NCBI GenBank assembly: GCA_018334755.1
Contig: JAGXLI010000005.1
Location: forward strand, 1 to 59,307
DNA length: 59,307 bases
Direction: 5' to 3'
From: Thermoplasmatota archaeon
GTDB taxonomy: Archaea > Thermoplasmatota > Thermoplasmata > Halarchaeoplasmatales > Halarchaeoplasmataceae
Every line of letters begins with the position of its first letter. The first letter of the stretch is position 1. A model generated the notes under the pieces. The model did no database searches and was not told the origin of the DNA. It was given only the letters and a program-made list of their open reading frames with translations. Shown piece by piece: positions 23,119 through 32,326 of the stretch. Made by a program: the position numbers and the translations under genes.

Positions 23119-23913
23119 ATGACCATGCGACAAGTCAGGCCCGCCGATATAAGAGATATCTATGCACTCCGCGCCGAAACGATAGACTATTTTTTTCCGG
23201 ACAGAGAAGAGGAAATCGATTTTTGGGCGGATCTGATAGGAGATTATGGTGAAGACGTTCTTCATCTCCTGTGTGGGACCGCGGAGATATCCATGGGGTT
23301 AGCGAAGAGAGGTTTTAACGTTACCGGTCTCGACCTCACTGAAGAGATGATATATGTTGCAGAAGATAAGGTTGAAGAAGAAAAAGAAAATCAAGAAGAA
23401 CTGAACATAGAATTGGTTAATGATGACGCCCGTTATTTTAATATTAATAAAAAATTTAACTTTTCTTTCATCTCTACTGGAGATTTTCACCACTTTAAGG
23501 ACAGAGAAGATATCAATTCGGTCTTAGCCAAAACTTACGCACATCTGAGATCTGGAGGGGCTGTAGCTCTTGAGCTATTTCCCCTACCCGATGAGGACTT
23601 CCATAGAGAAGAGAAAAAATTTGATCCTATGAGGGCACCTCCCAATGGGATGGATATCTGGAAGACCAATCAAACGAGCTACCACTTGGACAGCCAGATC
23701 CTGGAGATAAAAGAAGAACTGTTCGTCGACCGTCGAGATAAGGGCGAAGTGGAAACCGGGGAGTACGAGATACAGTTGAAACTATTTTCTAAAGGAGAGA
23801 TCAAAGAGATTCTCCAGGAGCAGGGATTTGAAAACATTGAGTTTTTGGATAATCATGAATTCACACCTTACCTAAAAGATTCCGATACCCTAGTGGTTAC
23901 CGGAGAAAGGTAG
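23119..23913 (+). CDS. Class I SAM-dependent methyltransferase
   Basis: The 264-residue Rossmann-fold methyltransferase has a SAM site (HLLCGTAEISMGLAKRGF) with motif I changed from the usual GxGxG, motif II VTGLDLTEEMIYVA, and NDDARYF binding the adenine side. HHFKDREDINSVLAKTY and ALELFPLPDEDF follow. The C-terminal half is a beta-rich cap of the sort found in small-molecule methyltransferases. ATG 23125 is also possible given the TATA-like ATTAAATATCC at 23097-23107. The substrate is unknown. Confidence 0.82.
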   Translation: MTMRQVRPADIRDIYALRAETIDYFFPDREEEIDFWADLIGDYGEDVLHLLCGTAEISMGLAKRGFNVTGLDLTEEMIYVAEDKVEEEKENQEELNIELVNDDARYFNINKKFNFSFISTGDFHHFKDREDINSVLAKTYAHLRSGGAVALELFPLPDEDFHREEKKFDPMRAPPNGMDIWKTNQTSYHLDSQILEIKEELFVDRRDKGEVETGEYEIQLKLFSKGEIKEILQEQGFENIEFLDNHEFTPYLKDSDTLVVTGER

Positions 23914-23917
23914 CTAT

Positions 23918-26332
23918 TCAAGTGAAGTCCTCTAATGTGACTTCTTCACTTTTATCTATCTTTTTCGATCCTTCTTTTCTTTTCTCTTCTTCTTCATCTG
24001 GTTTTTTCTTATCCCCTACATCTTTTTCAGCAAATTCATCCGAGAATAAGTCTGACTGCTTGGTGCCAGAAAGGAGTGCTTTTTCATCCCAGCTAAATAC
24101 CTCGGTAACTCTCGCCAAGGTCTTCGCGATCCTTCTAGCATAATATTCCCAATCAGGTTCTTCCTCGAATTTATGATCGGGTAACCAGGGCTCGACCTTT
24201 TGAGGGGTCTGACTGGCATCGATCACTATCCATGAAACTTTCATCCCTGGAGTGAATTTGTAATCTAACTCCTTCATCTTTTTTGCGGCTTGTACATTAG
24301 GCATGCTTTCTGGATTCTTGTAACGACTGAATTTTTTACAGGTCCGCGAGATGACAAGGTTCTCCAGATCCACTTCACCCCTTCTTAACTCCTCTATCCA
24401 GTCTTTCGCTCTTTCTATCGCTCCCTCTATGTCGTCATCCAATATATATTGAAATATCTCTCTAAGAGCTCTGTCCTGTGCTTCGAATGAATCGCTTCTT
24501 CTCAGCTCGTAACCTCTTACGAGCATGTCCTCTTCCGGCCATATGATCCTACCGACATACCTTTTCTTCCTCCCGTGGCTGAAAAAAGGATTCAAAACCT
24601 TTTCGAATTCGAGTATTATCTCTTCCCTGCTGTATTCCTCTGCTATCCTCTCGCTTATCTCGATGGTATCCTCCAGATCGGACTTGGGGGACTGGAAGAA
24701 GACGCTGTCGGTATCGGAATAGATCACTTTTATATCTTCATCTTGTAATTCCTCTATAAGTTTCTTAATATTCTCTCTAGCGGATGCGGTTATGCTCTCC
24801 CCGATGTCCGGGTTTGTAAATCTATAGAAAGAAGAAGCGAAGACGCCATAAAATGAATTCATCAAAACTTTTATAGCGTTCTGAAGGCCCCGGAAATATC
24901 TCTCTTTTTTCCCCTCGGCTTTTTTCATCTTTTCTTTGACTTCGTCCCTTTCCTTCATCAGATCCTCTAAAATCTCCGGTAAAAGCCCTTTCTTCTTTTC
25001 TGGGCTTACGAACTTGACACCGGTTGGACTTTCGATCTCACCGGATTTTGAAATAGTAGTAAAGCAGATATTGTTTTGTATGATAATACTGGGATACATA
25101 CTTTTGAAATCGAGCACGCTGACCCAATGATAGAGTCCTGGATCTACAGAATGAACATAACCTCCTTTGATCTTACTTCCTTTACCTCCATGGGAGGTCA
25201 GAGGCACGCCTATGTCGTTCCGATCGGCTTTTCTTATCAAGATCGAATCGACGAGTGTTGAAGTCCTCGGATTCAATCCCTCCTCTACCGGTAATCTTGC
25301 CACTGTCCCCATATCCATCGCTTTATCGAGTACTTCAAGCTCCAATAGTATCTCTAACGCCAGTTCCGCATCCTTAACACAGTATCTTTTAACTTTCTCT
25401 GGATTCTCTTCCCATTCATCATCGATCTCGGACGGGTCTACATCGTCTTTCTCCTCATTCAATAGCTCTTTTGAAACGTGATTTAGAGTCTCTCTTTTAA
25501 GGTTCAATTCTGATTTTACGCTCCACCAGGCGTCCGCTATTATACGTCCATTCACAGTCCAGTATCGGTTGCTTTTTTTCCTCAACTTGTCCCGGTCCCT
25601 GCCCAATCTCAACTCATCTAGATCGATCTCTTCAACCCTTTCTTTCAGAAGAGGAAGGTCATATCCGTTTATATTGTAGCCCGTGATTATATCAGGATCT
25701 TTGTCCAAAACATACTGCTGAAATTTCTCTATGATCTCCTTCTCTCCACCGTCGAAACTTTCCGTTTCTTTTGTTTCGGCTCCCTTTAACACACATGCTA
25801 TCGTAAATATACTATCGTCATCCAAACTGTTCTCTATGTCAAAACTCAGGACCCGAAATTCAGGTTTTATAGGTTCGGTCTCCTCAAATCCTTGGACTTT
25901 CATCACCCGGTCTGTAGTATAAGATCCCTCTTCAATCATATCTCCTTTTGCAAGAACGGTAGACCCTAAATCCAAGTCATAGATGAAACGGTGAACGAAA
26001 GGTATATCGGCCGCCAGGACTTTACAGCGATCTTTTAACTTTTTTCGGTAACCGGGAACTTTCCAGGGATAGGTACAAATGATCTTTTTACAGGACCTGG
26101 ACTCACCGTCAACCCAGAGCTCTTCATCCACTATCTCTCGGATCTCTTCATCCTCTTTGAGATCTTCTATCACATCCTCCGGCGGTTCGACCAGTTCAAA
26201 ATAGGGTCTGAAATCCTCATATATGAGCGTGATAGATTCTTCATTCTCAGTCTTCCCGAAGAGTTCGATATTCACTCCTTCGTCAGCCCTGCTGTAAGAC
26301 CCCGAAACTATCCTTACGGTCTTTTCCTTCAT
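23918..26332 (-). CDS. polB: DNA polymerase, family B
   Basis: The 804-residue replicative or repair polymerase has intact 3'-5' exonuclease motifs: SFDIENS near residue 162, GYNINGYDLP, and YCVKDAELAL. Polymerase motif A is LDFKSMYPSII near 411 and motif C is YSDTDSVFF near 537, with ALKVLMNSFYG-like motif B between them. The C-terminal tail of about 60 residues is highly charged and ends in EEVTLEDFT, similar to a PCNA-binding box apart from the leading Gln. It lies four bases downstream of ychF, so the two are probably co-transcribed. Confidence 0.96.
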   Translation of the reverse strand: MKEKTVRIVSGSYSRADEGVNIELFGKTENEESITLIYEDFRPYFELVEPPEDVIEDLKEDEEIREIVDEELWVDGESRSCKKIICTYPWKVPGYRKKLKDRCKVLAADIPFVHRFIYDLDLGSTVLAKGDMIEEGSYTTDRVMKVQGFEETEPIKPEFRVLSFDIENSLDDDSIFTIACVLKGAETKETESFDGGEKEIIEKFQQYVLDKDPDIITGYNINGYDLPLLKERVEEIDLDELRLGRDRDKLRKKSNRYWTVNGRIIADAWWSVKSELNLKRETLNHVSKELLNEEKDDVDPSEIDDEWEENPEKVKRYCVKDAELALEILLELEVLDKAMDMGTVARLPVEEGLNPRTSTLVDSILIRKADRNDIGVPLTSHGGKGSKIKGGYVHSVDPGLYHWVSVLDFKSMYPSIIIQNNICFTTISKSGEIESPTGVKFVSPEKKKGLLPEILEDLMKERDEVKEKMKKAEGKKERYFRGLQNAIKVLMNSFYGVFASSFYRFTNPDIGESITASARENIKKLIEELQDEDIKVIYSDTDSVFFQSPKSDLEDTIEISERIAEEYSREEIILEFEKVLNPFFSHGRKKRYVGRIIWPEEDMLVRGYELRRSDSFEAQDRALREIFQYILDDDIEGAIERAKDWIEELRRGEVDLENLVISRTCKKFSRYKNPESMPNVQAAKKMKELDYKFTPGMKVSWIVIDASQTPQKVEPWLPDHKFEEEPDWEYYARRIAKTLARVTEVFSWDEKALLSGTKQSDLFSDEFAEKDVGDKKKPDEEEEKRKEGSKKIDKSEEVTLEDFT

Positions 26333-26335
26333 ATT

Positions 26336-27517
26336 CTACTCCGAAACTATCTTTATTATATCTCCATCACTCAGTTCATGATCCCCCCCGATGACTCTCT
26401 CGGTCCTAGCGTCGATCGCCCTGATAAAACCTTCTCCTATATCGGTATGGACCTTGAAAGCTAAATCTTCTGCCGTACTGCCTTCTTTCAATAGGTAAGC
26501 ATCCGGTAGAACTCTGCCCTCCTTATCCGTGTAATCGTTCTCGTCTTCCACGGGATAGACCACGATCATGTCCAGCATCTCATAAACGGCCTTTTCCAGG
26601 GTCCTCTGCACACCAAGACCGTCATTCTCTTCCATGAAATCTCTGATCTTCTTTAGACCTTCTTTCTGTTCATCCGATATGTCGTCCTTCAATATCGTGA
26701 ATTCCTTTGCCCCTGGAGTGTAATCCACTATATCTTTTTCCGAGGCCTTTCGAAGAGCTAGTTCATATTCTGCCGAAGTCGAGACGACCGGATAATCTAG
26801 ATCTTTTAGTTCCTCTATCCTCCCAGGTCCGCATATATCGGCTTTGTTAGCCGCTATTATAAGCGGTTTACTTTTTTTCCTGATCTTCTGGGCCAATTCA
26901 AAGAGCTTTTCATCATCCCATCCCGCAGGTTCATCGGGAGATTCCATTTCTCTCAATGCATTTACTACTCTTCCTTCTGAGATGCCTAGACCAGAAAGTT
27001 GATCGTATATCACTTTCTCGATCTTAGCCCCACTGACTTCGATCTTTCGGGATACTTTCCCCCAATTCTCTTTTAATATCCCCTTCAACCAATGATCTAT
27101 CTCTTTCTCCAAAAATTTGATGTCATCTTCAGGATCGTGCTCTCCAACCTCACAGGGATTTCCTTCTCCGTCCGTGGAACCGCTTATATCGATTATATGT
27201 ATCAGACTAGAAGCTTCTCTAAGGTCATCTAAAAATTTGTTCCCCAATCCTCTACCGGAATGTGCATCTTTTACGAGACCCGCGACATCGATCAATTTGA
27301 CCGGTACCATCCTGGTTCCGTCCTTACAGGGCGCATTGTTAGGATCGCATTCAAGCCCTAACTCCCCGTGAGGACAATCATGGGTTACGTATCCTATCCC
27401 TCTATTTGCATCGATGGTTGTGAAGGGATAAGAGGCCATCTCCACTTTTGTCATTGTTGCGGCGGAAAAAAATGTACTCTTGCCAACGTTTGGCTTTCCT
27501 ACCAGCCCTACTTCCAT
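26336..27517 (-). CDS. ychF: YchF/OBG-family GTPase
   Basis: The 393-residue P-loop protein belongs to the YchF/Ola1 line of OBG NTPases, which bind ribosomes and hydrolyse ATP or GTP. G1 is GLVGKPNVGKSTFF, G3 is LIDVAGLVKDAHSGRG, and G4 is IAANKAD. A TGS-like domain at the C-terminus has DAYLLKEGSTAEDLAFKVHTDIGEGF. The archaeal insert HDCPHGELGLECDPNNAPC is present. An in-frame TTG at 27538 would add seven residues; ATG 27517 follows GAAGGTAGA and is preferred. Confidence 0.95.
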   Translation of the reverse strand: MEVGLVGKPNVGKSTFFSAATMTKVEMASYPFTTIDANRGIGYVTHDCPHGELGLECDPNNAPCKDGTRMVPVKLIDVAGLVKDAHSGRGLGNKFLDDLREASSLIHIIDISGSTDGEGNPCEVGEHDPEDDIKFLEKEIDHWLKGILKENWGKVSRKIEVSGAKIEKVIYDQLSGLGISEGRVVNALREMESPDEPAGWDDEKLFELAQKIRKKSKPLIIAANKADICGPGRIEELKDLDYPVVSTSAEYELALRKASEKDIVDYTPGAKEFTILKDDISDEQKEGLKKIRDFMEENDGLGVQRTLEKAVYEMLDMIVVYPVEDENDYTDKEGRVLPDAYLLKEGSTAEDLAFKVHTDIGEGFIRAIDARTERVIGGDHELSDGDIIKIVSE

Positions 27518-27614
27518 CTTCTCTACCTTCTCGATCAACGAAGGACTTTTTGAACTTGGAACGCTTCAGCGAAAGAAAACCAAGCCGACGTTCAAACAAG
27601 ATAAGTATCTAATC

Positions 27615-29054
27615 TTAATCTTCTAATTCTGAACCGCAGGCATAACACATCTCTGCATCTGGACTCAACTCCGTTCCACACACGGGACAGGCGTCTCCAT
27701 CTCCCGATTCTTCTCTATCCAACTCGGCGCCGCAGGCATAACACATCTCTGCATCTGGACTCAATTCCGTTCCGCACTCCGGACATTCTATCGAAGCTCC
27801 TTCTGATTCTTCCTCCTCCTGCTCTTCCTCTTCTTCTGATTCAGATAGATCGGCGCCGCAGGCATAACACATCTCTGCATCTGGACTCAGTTCCGTTCCA
27901 CACTCCGGACATTCCATGGATTCTTCTTCGGCTTCTTCCTCTTCAGACACTTCCTCTGCCTCTTCTCCCGGCTCTTCTTCAGCCTCTTCTTCAGCCTCTT
28001 CTTCCTCAGAAACTTCAATCTCGGTCAAATCGGCTCCGCATGAATAGCAGACCTCAACGTCTGGATCCACCATTATGCCGCACTCCGGACATTCGATTTT
28101 TCCTTCTTCTTCAGCCTCTTCTTCCTCTTCGGCTTCTTCTTCAACTTCTTCCTCGGACTCAACTTCCTCTTCCGGCTCTTCTTCCGGCTCTTCGGCTTCC
28201 TCTTCAACTTCTTCTTCGGGTTCCACTTCTTCTTCAGACTCTTCCTCTGCCTCTTCTTCAGATTCCTCTTCGGCCTCTTCAACTTCTTCTTCCTCGGCTT
28301 CACCAGTTGGTTCTCTTTCTTCCTCGATCTCTTCTTCAGGCACCTCTTCGACCTCTTCAGGGATCTCTTCCCTTTCGGGCATCTCTTCTACACTGACCTC
28401 AGGGAGTTCTATCTCTTCTTCGACGACCTCGTCCTGCTGTTCCAGCATCTCTTTGTGTGCCTTTAGAAGCCTTCCTCTTTTATTGGCTAGATTGCTGTCC
28501 GTGTCCAATAGGCTTCTTTCTTTCTTGAGTATACTCCTGCTCTCTTCCAGACTCTTTTCAAGTTGAGATTGCAATTCGGAGAGATTTTGAAGCGTTCCTT
28601 TTCTCTCCGTCAGAACTTCCTTTTCTTCCTCGACTATCTCGTTCTCTCTTTCGTCTAGATTCTTTTCTTTCTCTACAATGGCTTCTTCTCTTTCGAGGAG
28701 TTCTTCCTGTTTCTCTGAGATGTCTTCTTTTATCTCTTTGACTTCCTCTAATTCGCTAGAATACTCATTTTTAAGCTGCTCAACTTCTTCCCTTTCGGAA
28801 TCTACAGATTCCCTAACATCTTTGATCTTATCTCTCTGAGAAGTCAATTTCTGCTTGATCTTTTTAAGCTTTTCTTCTTTATCAAACAATTCTGATTTTT
28901 TTTCGGAGATGCGTTCTTCTTTCTCCTCAACTTCTCCCTCTCTTTTTTCTAGTTCCTCTTCTCTTTCATCTAAATTTTCCTTACGCTGCTTCAACTTTTG
29001 AACGTATCCTTCCATCTCGGAGAGCATCTCGCCTTCTTCCTCTTCTTCTGCCAC
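27615..29054 (-). CDS. Acidic coiled-coil protein with four zinc ribbons
   Basis: This 479-residue cytoplasmic protein has a long coiled coil of charged heptads (about 5-215), then about 120 residues made mostly of Glu, then four zinc ribbons separated by acidic linkers. Each ribbon has CPxCG, 10 to 13 residues, then CYxCG; the last three share the block GTELSPDAEMCYACG almost unchanged. I do not recognise a family function. It lies 82 bases after a KaiC-like ATPase on the same strand and is probably co-expressed. The rod plus zinc ribbons suggests a scaffold or adaptor. Confidence 0.78.
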   Translation of the reverse strand: MAEEEEEGEMLSEMEGYVQKLKQRKENLDEREEELEKREGEVEEKEERISEKKSELFDKEEKLKKIKQKLTSQRDKIKDVRESVDSEREEVEQLKNEYSSELEEVKEIKEDISEKQEELLEREEAIVEKEKNLDERENEIVEEEKEVLTERKGTLQNLSELQSQLEKSLEESRSILKKERSLLDTDSNLANKRGRLLKAHKEMLEQQDEVVEEEIELPEVSVEEMPEREEIPEEVEEVPEEEIEEEREPTGEAEEEEVEEAEEESEEEAEEESEEEVEPEEEVEEEAEEPEEEPEEEVESEEEVEEEAEEEEEAEEEGKIECPECGIMVDPDVEVCYSCGADLTEIEVSEEEEAEEEAEEEPGEEAEEVSEEEEAEEESMECPECGTELSPDAEMCYACGADLSESEEEEEQEEEESEGASIECPECGTELSPDAEMCYACGAELDREESGDGDACPVCGTELSPDAEMCYACGSELED

Positions 29055-29136
29055 TTTAATACCTCCTTTATCTTATTACTGTGGTATATTTAACTTCAAG
29101 ATATGGTATCTAAGTTAAGTAAGTTACGGGTGAAGT

Positions 29137-29835
29137 CTATTCGAAAAGGGGGCCTAAAACTTTTAGACCATCTTTACCAACCTCTAGAGCGTGTTTCTCC
29201 ATAGTGTGATTACACGCCCTCATCTTCTCGACCTGTAAATACCTGGTGAGCTTCCCCTTCTTCCTATCTATACTAAGGCTGATCAACCCGTCGACCAGGA
29301 AACCTTCATCCCCTAATAAGTTCGCTTCACTTCCCTGGGTTCTCTCCATGACTATGAAGCAATAGAGATTTAGCTCTCTGAGGAAATTGAAAAATGAGAA
29401 CATCCTTTTTCTCATGTTCTCTCTGTTTTCCATCAAAGAGTAAAGTGCCCCGAGAGAATCTAGCGCAAAGATAGTGAACTGGTCGCCTTTCTCATCTTTC
29501 CGATGCCTCAAGATATCCTCTATGAACTCGACATAATCCGTTCCCTCTTCATCTACTATCTGATCGATCTCTCTCAGATCAGTGATATCCGATATCTGCA
29601 GCTCGTCTACTAGGTCCACCCCTATATCTTTCATATTTTTTACCTGACTCTTTTTTGGTTCCTCCAGAGTAACATAAAGCCCTGAGTTCCCAGTTTCTTC
29701 TAAATATTTAGTCATTATGTCGTAACAGAAACTGGTTTTCAAAGAGCCGGGTGGTCCAGTCACTAAGACTACCTTCGGACTCTCAGTGTCTGTTGTGAAT
29801 ATCCTCTCTAATCCGGGTATCGTGTCTTTAAACAT
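29137..29835 (-). CDS. KaiC-like RecA-superfamily ATPase
   Basis: The 232-residue single-domain ATPase has Walker A VTGPPGSLKTSF near residue 27, the variant without Gly at the usual GKT position, and Walker B FTIFALDSLGALY. Between them are LYVTLEEPKKSQ and the switch-like region. ERTQGSEANLLGDEGFLVDGLISL is the conserved KaiC/GvpD block. Such proteins in archaea act as signal-responsive ATPases, often paired with one partner gene. The partner is probably the coiled-coil zinc-ribbon gene downstream. It is divergent from pyrD. Confidence 0.85.
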   Translation of the reverse strand: MFKDTIPGLERIFTTDTESPKVVLVTGPPGSLKTSFCYDIMTKYLEETGNSGLYVTLEEPKKSQVKNMKDIGVDLVDELQISDITDLREIDQIVDEEGTDYVEFIEDILRHRKDEKGDQFTIFALDSLGALYSLMENRENMRKRMFSFFNFLRELNLYCFIVMERTQGSEANLLGDEGFLVDGLISLSIDRKKGKLTRYLQVEKMRACNHTMEKHALEVGKDGLKVLGPLFE

Positions 29836-29909
29836 GTCGAATCAAATTACTTTATTTCACCGCGGGATTTAATTTTATCGCTCTTTTAAGGTCATTGTAA
29901 ACCAAAATG

Positions 29910-29919
29910 TTATTTTTAT
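29910..29919 (+). promoter_or_regulatory. TATA box of pyrD
   Basis: TTATTTTTAT is centred about 24 bases before ATG 29938, predicting a leaderless mRNA and excluding the in-frame TTG at 29929. Confidence 0.55.
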
Positions 29920-29937
29920 CCTCTCAATTTGAGTAAC

Positions 29938-30846
29938 ATGGTAAAATTCAGATCAAGGTTGTTCGGGACGGAATTCGATCCTCCTTTGATCCTTGCTTCT
30001 GGTATACTAGACCAAACGGCCGAATCCATACAAAGGCTGATCAAAAAAGGCATGGGGGGCGTCGTCACGAAATCTATTGGGACCGAACCAAGAGAGGGAC
30101 ATCCAAACCCCACGATAGTTGAATTAGATACGGGACTTCTGAATGCCATGGGATTACCAAATCAAGGGATCGAGGATTTTAAAAACGAGATGGAAAAGCT
30201 TGAAAGTGAACTGGAGGAAGAACCCATAATAGGGAGTATTTTTGCCTCAGATCCCGATGACTTTTCTCATCTAGCCGGAAAGATGACGAGATATGGAGCG
30301 GACATGGTTGAATTGAATCTGAGCTGTCCTCATGCCGAGGGTTACGGCGCCCAGATAGCTTCTGACGATGAGATCATGGAAAGAGTTATCAAAAAAGTCG
30401 ACGAAAGAATCCAGGAACCCATCTTGGCTAAACTTCCGCCCTCCAATGAGATCGCAAAAAATGCAGTTCTCGCCGAAAGGAGTGGAGCTGACGGCATAGT
30501 CTGCATAAATACTGTGAGAGCAATGGCCGTAAACTTCGAAACGCAGGAACCCATACTTGGAAACAAGATCGGAGGATACAGCGGCCCTGGCATCAAACCT
30601 ATAGGTTTGAGATGCGTGTACGAAGTTTATCGAGAGGTGGACATCCCCATAATCGGCTGCGGCGGTATAACAGATGGTAGAGACGCTTTGGAATATATAT
30701 TGGCTGGAGCCTCCGCTCTCCAGATGGGGTCCGCTTTACATCATCGTGGAAAAGACGCCGTTGAAAAAGTGTCAAAAGAGGCAACCGAACTGATGCGAAA
30801 AGAAGGTATAGACGATATAGAAGAGATAATTGGGGGCGCACACTAA
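29938..30846 (+). CDS. pyrD: Dihydroorotate dehydrogenase, catalytic subunit
   Basis: The 302-residue FMN TIM-barrel enzyme oxidises dihydroorotate to orotate in pyrimidine synthesis. PPLILASGILD starts the barrel; VVTKSIGTEPREGHPNP, ELDTGLLNAMGLPNQG and VELNLSCPH are class 1 motifs, and the Cys in NLSCP is in the position of the catalytic base. AKLPPS, NTVRA, GGYSGPGIKPIGLR and IGCGGITDGRDALEYILAGAS complete the FMN and phosphate sites. The electron-transfer PyrK partner is not next to it, so the acceptor is unknown. Confidence 0.94.
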   Translation: MVKFRSRLFGTEFDPPLILASGILDQTAESIQRLIKKGMGGVVTKSIGTEPREGHPNPTIVELDTGLLNAMGLPNQGIEDFKNEMEKLESELEEEPIIGSIFASDPDDFSHLAGKMTRYGADMVELNLSCPHAEGYGAQIASDDEIMERVIKKVDERIQEPILAKLPPSNEIAKNAVLAERSGADGIVCINTVRAMAVNFETQEPILGNKIGGYSGPGIKPIGLRCVYEVYREVDIPIIGCGGITDGRDALEYILAGASALQMGSALHHRGKDAVEKVSKEATELMRKEGIDDIEEIIGGAH

Positions 30847-30893
30847 TCGAGATGGTGAATATTTATATAATGGTAAAAAGGTGAATCAGACGT

Positions 30894-31595
30894 ATGAAGA
30901 AGCCCGATCCCGAGGAATTTGTAGATCAGCAGGATATCGAGGAGTTCACCTCTATCCTGACCGATTTCTATAGGGGAGAAATACAGCGAGCTTATACCTG
31001 GCGCACCAGATTGGATCGAACCACCAACTGGGCGATCTTGATCTTGTCTGGTCTGATAACCTGGACTTTCAGCGTCTCTACAAGACCTGATGAACTCCTG
31101 TTGTTTTCCATACTCTTCCTCTCCATCCTGTTGATAATCGAGGCTAGACGTTATAGATTCTACAACGTATGGGCCAGTAGGATCAGAGTTCTCGAAGAGA
31201 ATTTTATAGCTAAAGCATTAAATCCCGAAGAAGAGGTTTCCAGCCGGGAATGGATGAAGACTCTAGCGGATGATTTAAAGGACCCTCATTTTAAGATCCA
31301 GATCTGGGTTGCCATATCTCATAGACTGAGAAGAGTGTATATCTGGTTATACACGGTTGTGATAATCCTTTGGTTAGGGAAAGTGGCGATGCATCCATAT
31401 CCTTCTTCTGAGTTTGAAGTATGGCTAAATAGAGCTGGTATCGGATCTATCCCGGGAATAATAATAATACTCTCTGTACTTGGATTTTATTTTTTTACTA
31501 TAGTTCTCGCCTTGATTGGGCCGAAAGTAGAAGAAAGGAAAAGTAAGATAAAAACCGATAAAAGCACAAGAAAAGAGTGGGAAAAGAAGATGTAA
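30894..31595 (+). CDS. DUF2270 integral membrane protein
   Basis: The 233-residue protein matches DUF2270: a soluble N-terminal helix (about 10-45, with FYRGEIQRAYTWRTRLDRTTNW), two helices (about 46-84), a conserved loop RRYRFYNVWASRIRVLEENF, and two C-terminal helices (about 150-170 and 190-212). Function is unknown. AAAGGTGA lies before the ATG and a TATA box (ATATTTATATAATGG) about 30 bases upstream. It follows pyrD by 47 bases on the same strand but has its own promoter. Confidence 0.78.
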   Translation: MKKPDPEEFVDQQDIEEFTSILTDFYRGEIQRAYTWRTRLDRTTNWAILILSGLITWTFSVSTRPDELLLFSILFLSILLIIEARRYRFYNVWASRIRVLEENFIAKALNPEEEVSSREWMKTLADDLKDPHFKIQIWVAISHRLRRVYIWLYTVVIILWLGKVAMHPYPSSEFEVWLNRAGIGSIPGIIIILSVLGFYFFTIVLALIGPKVEERKSKIKTDKSTRKEWEKKM

Positions 31596-31630
31596 AAGGT
31601 TTGACATCCTCCATCCCCCTGATTTAAGGT

Positions 31631-31647
31631 AAAATAGTCCCTATTTT
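31631..31647 (+). terminator. Hairpin after the DUF2270 gene
   Basis: AAAATAG-TCC-CTATTTT forms a perfect 7-bp stem 35 bases past the stop codon, followed by a pyrimidine-rich stretch. A transcription stop is the likely role. Confidence 0.4.
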
Positions 31648-31701
31648 GATACTTTCTCCTAATCCCGAAAGAATTAAGAAAACCCTCTTGTATAGGGTTG
31701 T

Positions 31702-32292
31702 ATGACCTTTCGAGGATTTATATCTATAGACGTTGAGGCAAACGACAAGGTACACGAATTCATCGATGAACTAGAGAGGACTAGAGCGCCTCTTAACATG
31801 GTAGATCCCAGCCAACTTCACATGACAGTGAAGTTTCTAGGAGATGAGATAGAGGAAGATAAGATAGATGAGATCGTTGAAAAGACGCAATTTGCTCTCA
31901 AGGGATTTGAACCCTTCGAACTGGACATGAGAGGAACGGGGGCATTCCCTCACCTAGGATTTATGAAGGTGGTCTGGATCGACTCGATGGTGTCTCCTGA
32001 CGATCCCCAGGCCGTGGACGATGAAGACATCTCACTCTTGGAGAATATAGCCCATAGGGTCGAGGAAGAACTTGTACCTCTAGGATTCGAAAGAGACGAT
32101 AGAGAGTTCTCCCCTCATATCACCGTGGCGAGGGTCAAAGGAGGAAAAAATAAGGAAAAATTGAGAGATGTTATAGAAAAATATGATGACGAGTACTTTA
32201 CCACCTGTAAAATCGACGAGTTAAAACTTAAAAAAAGTGTACTTAAAAAGAGCGGACCAGAATATAATAGTTTGGAGACGATATCGCTCTAG
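31702..32292 (+). CDS. thpR: RNA 2',3'-cyclic phosphodiesterase (LigT-like)
   Basis: The 196-residue 2H phosphoesterase opens RNA 2',3'-cyclic phosphates. Its two catalytic H-x-T motifs are H40-M-T42 in QLHMTVKFLGD and H139-I-T141 in SPHITVARVKG, with FRGFISIDVEAND at the start. Length is near the family's usual 180-190, with an extra acidic insert around residues 98-110. A hairpin AACCCT/AGGGTT (31681-31699) ends two bases before the ATG and may affect initiation. The RNA substrate (tRNA halves or intron ends) is not known. Confidence 0.92.
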   Translation: MTFRGFISIDVEANDKVHEFIDELERTRAPLNMVDPSQLHMTVKFLGDEIEEDKIDEIVEKTQFALKGFEPFELDMRGTGAFPHLGFMKVVWIDSMVSPDDPQAVDDEDISLLENIAHRVEEELVPLGFERDDREFSPHITVARVKGGKNKEKLRDVIEKYDDEYFTTCKIDELKLKKSVLKKSGPEYNSLETISL

Positions 32293-32326
32293 ATAGCTGG
32301 CTTTCGATCTCACATCATTTATCCTC

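Noticed and set aside
24980-25481. Possible small genes opposite polB
   Set aside because: All are shadows of the polymerase coding strand; composition matches antisense reading.
28040-28566. Ser-rich and Leu-rich frames opposite the zinc-ribbon gene
   Set aside because: They are the complement of long runs of Glu codons and have no domain.
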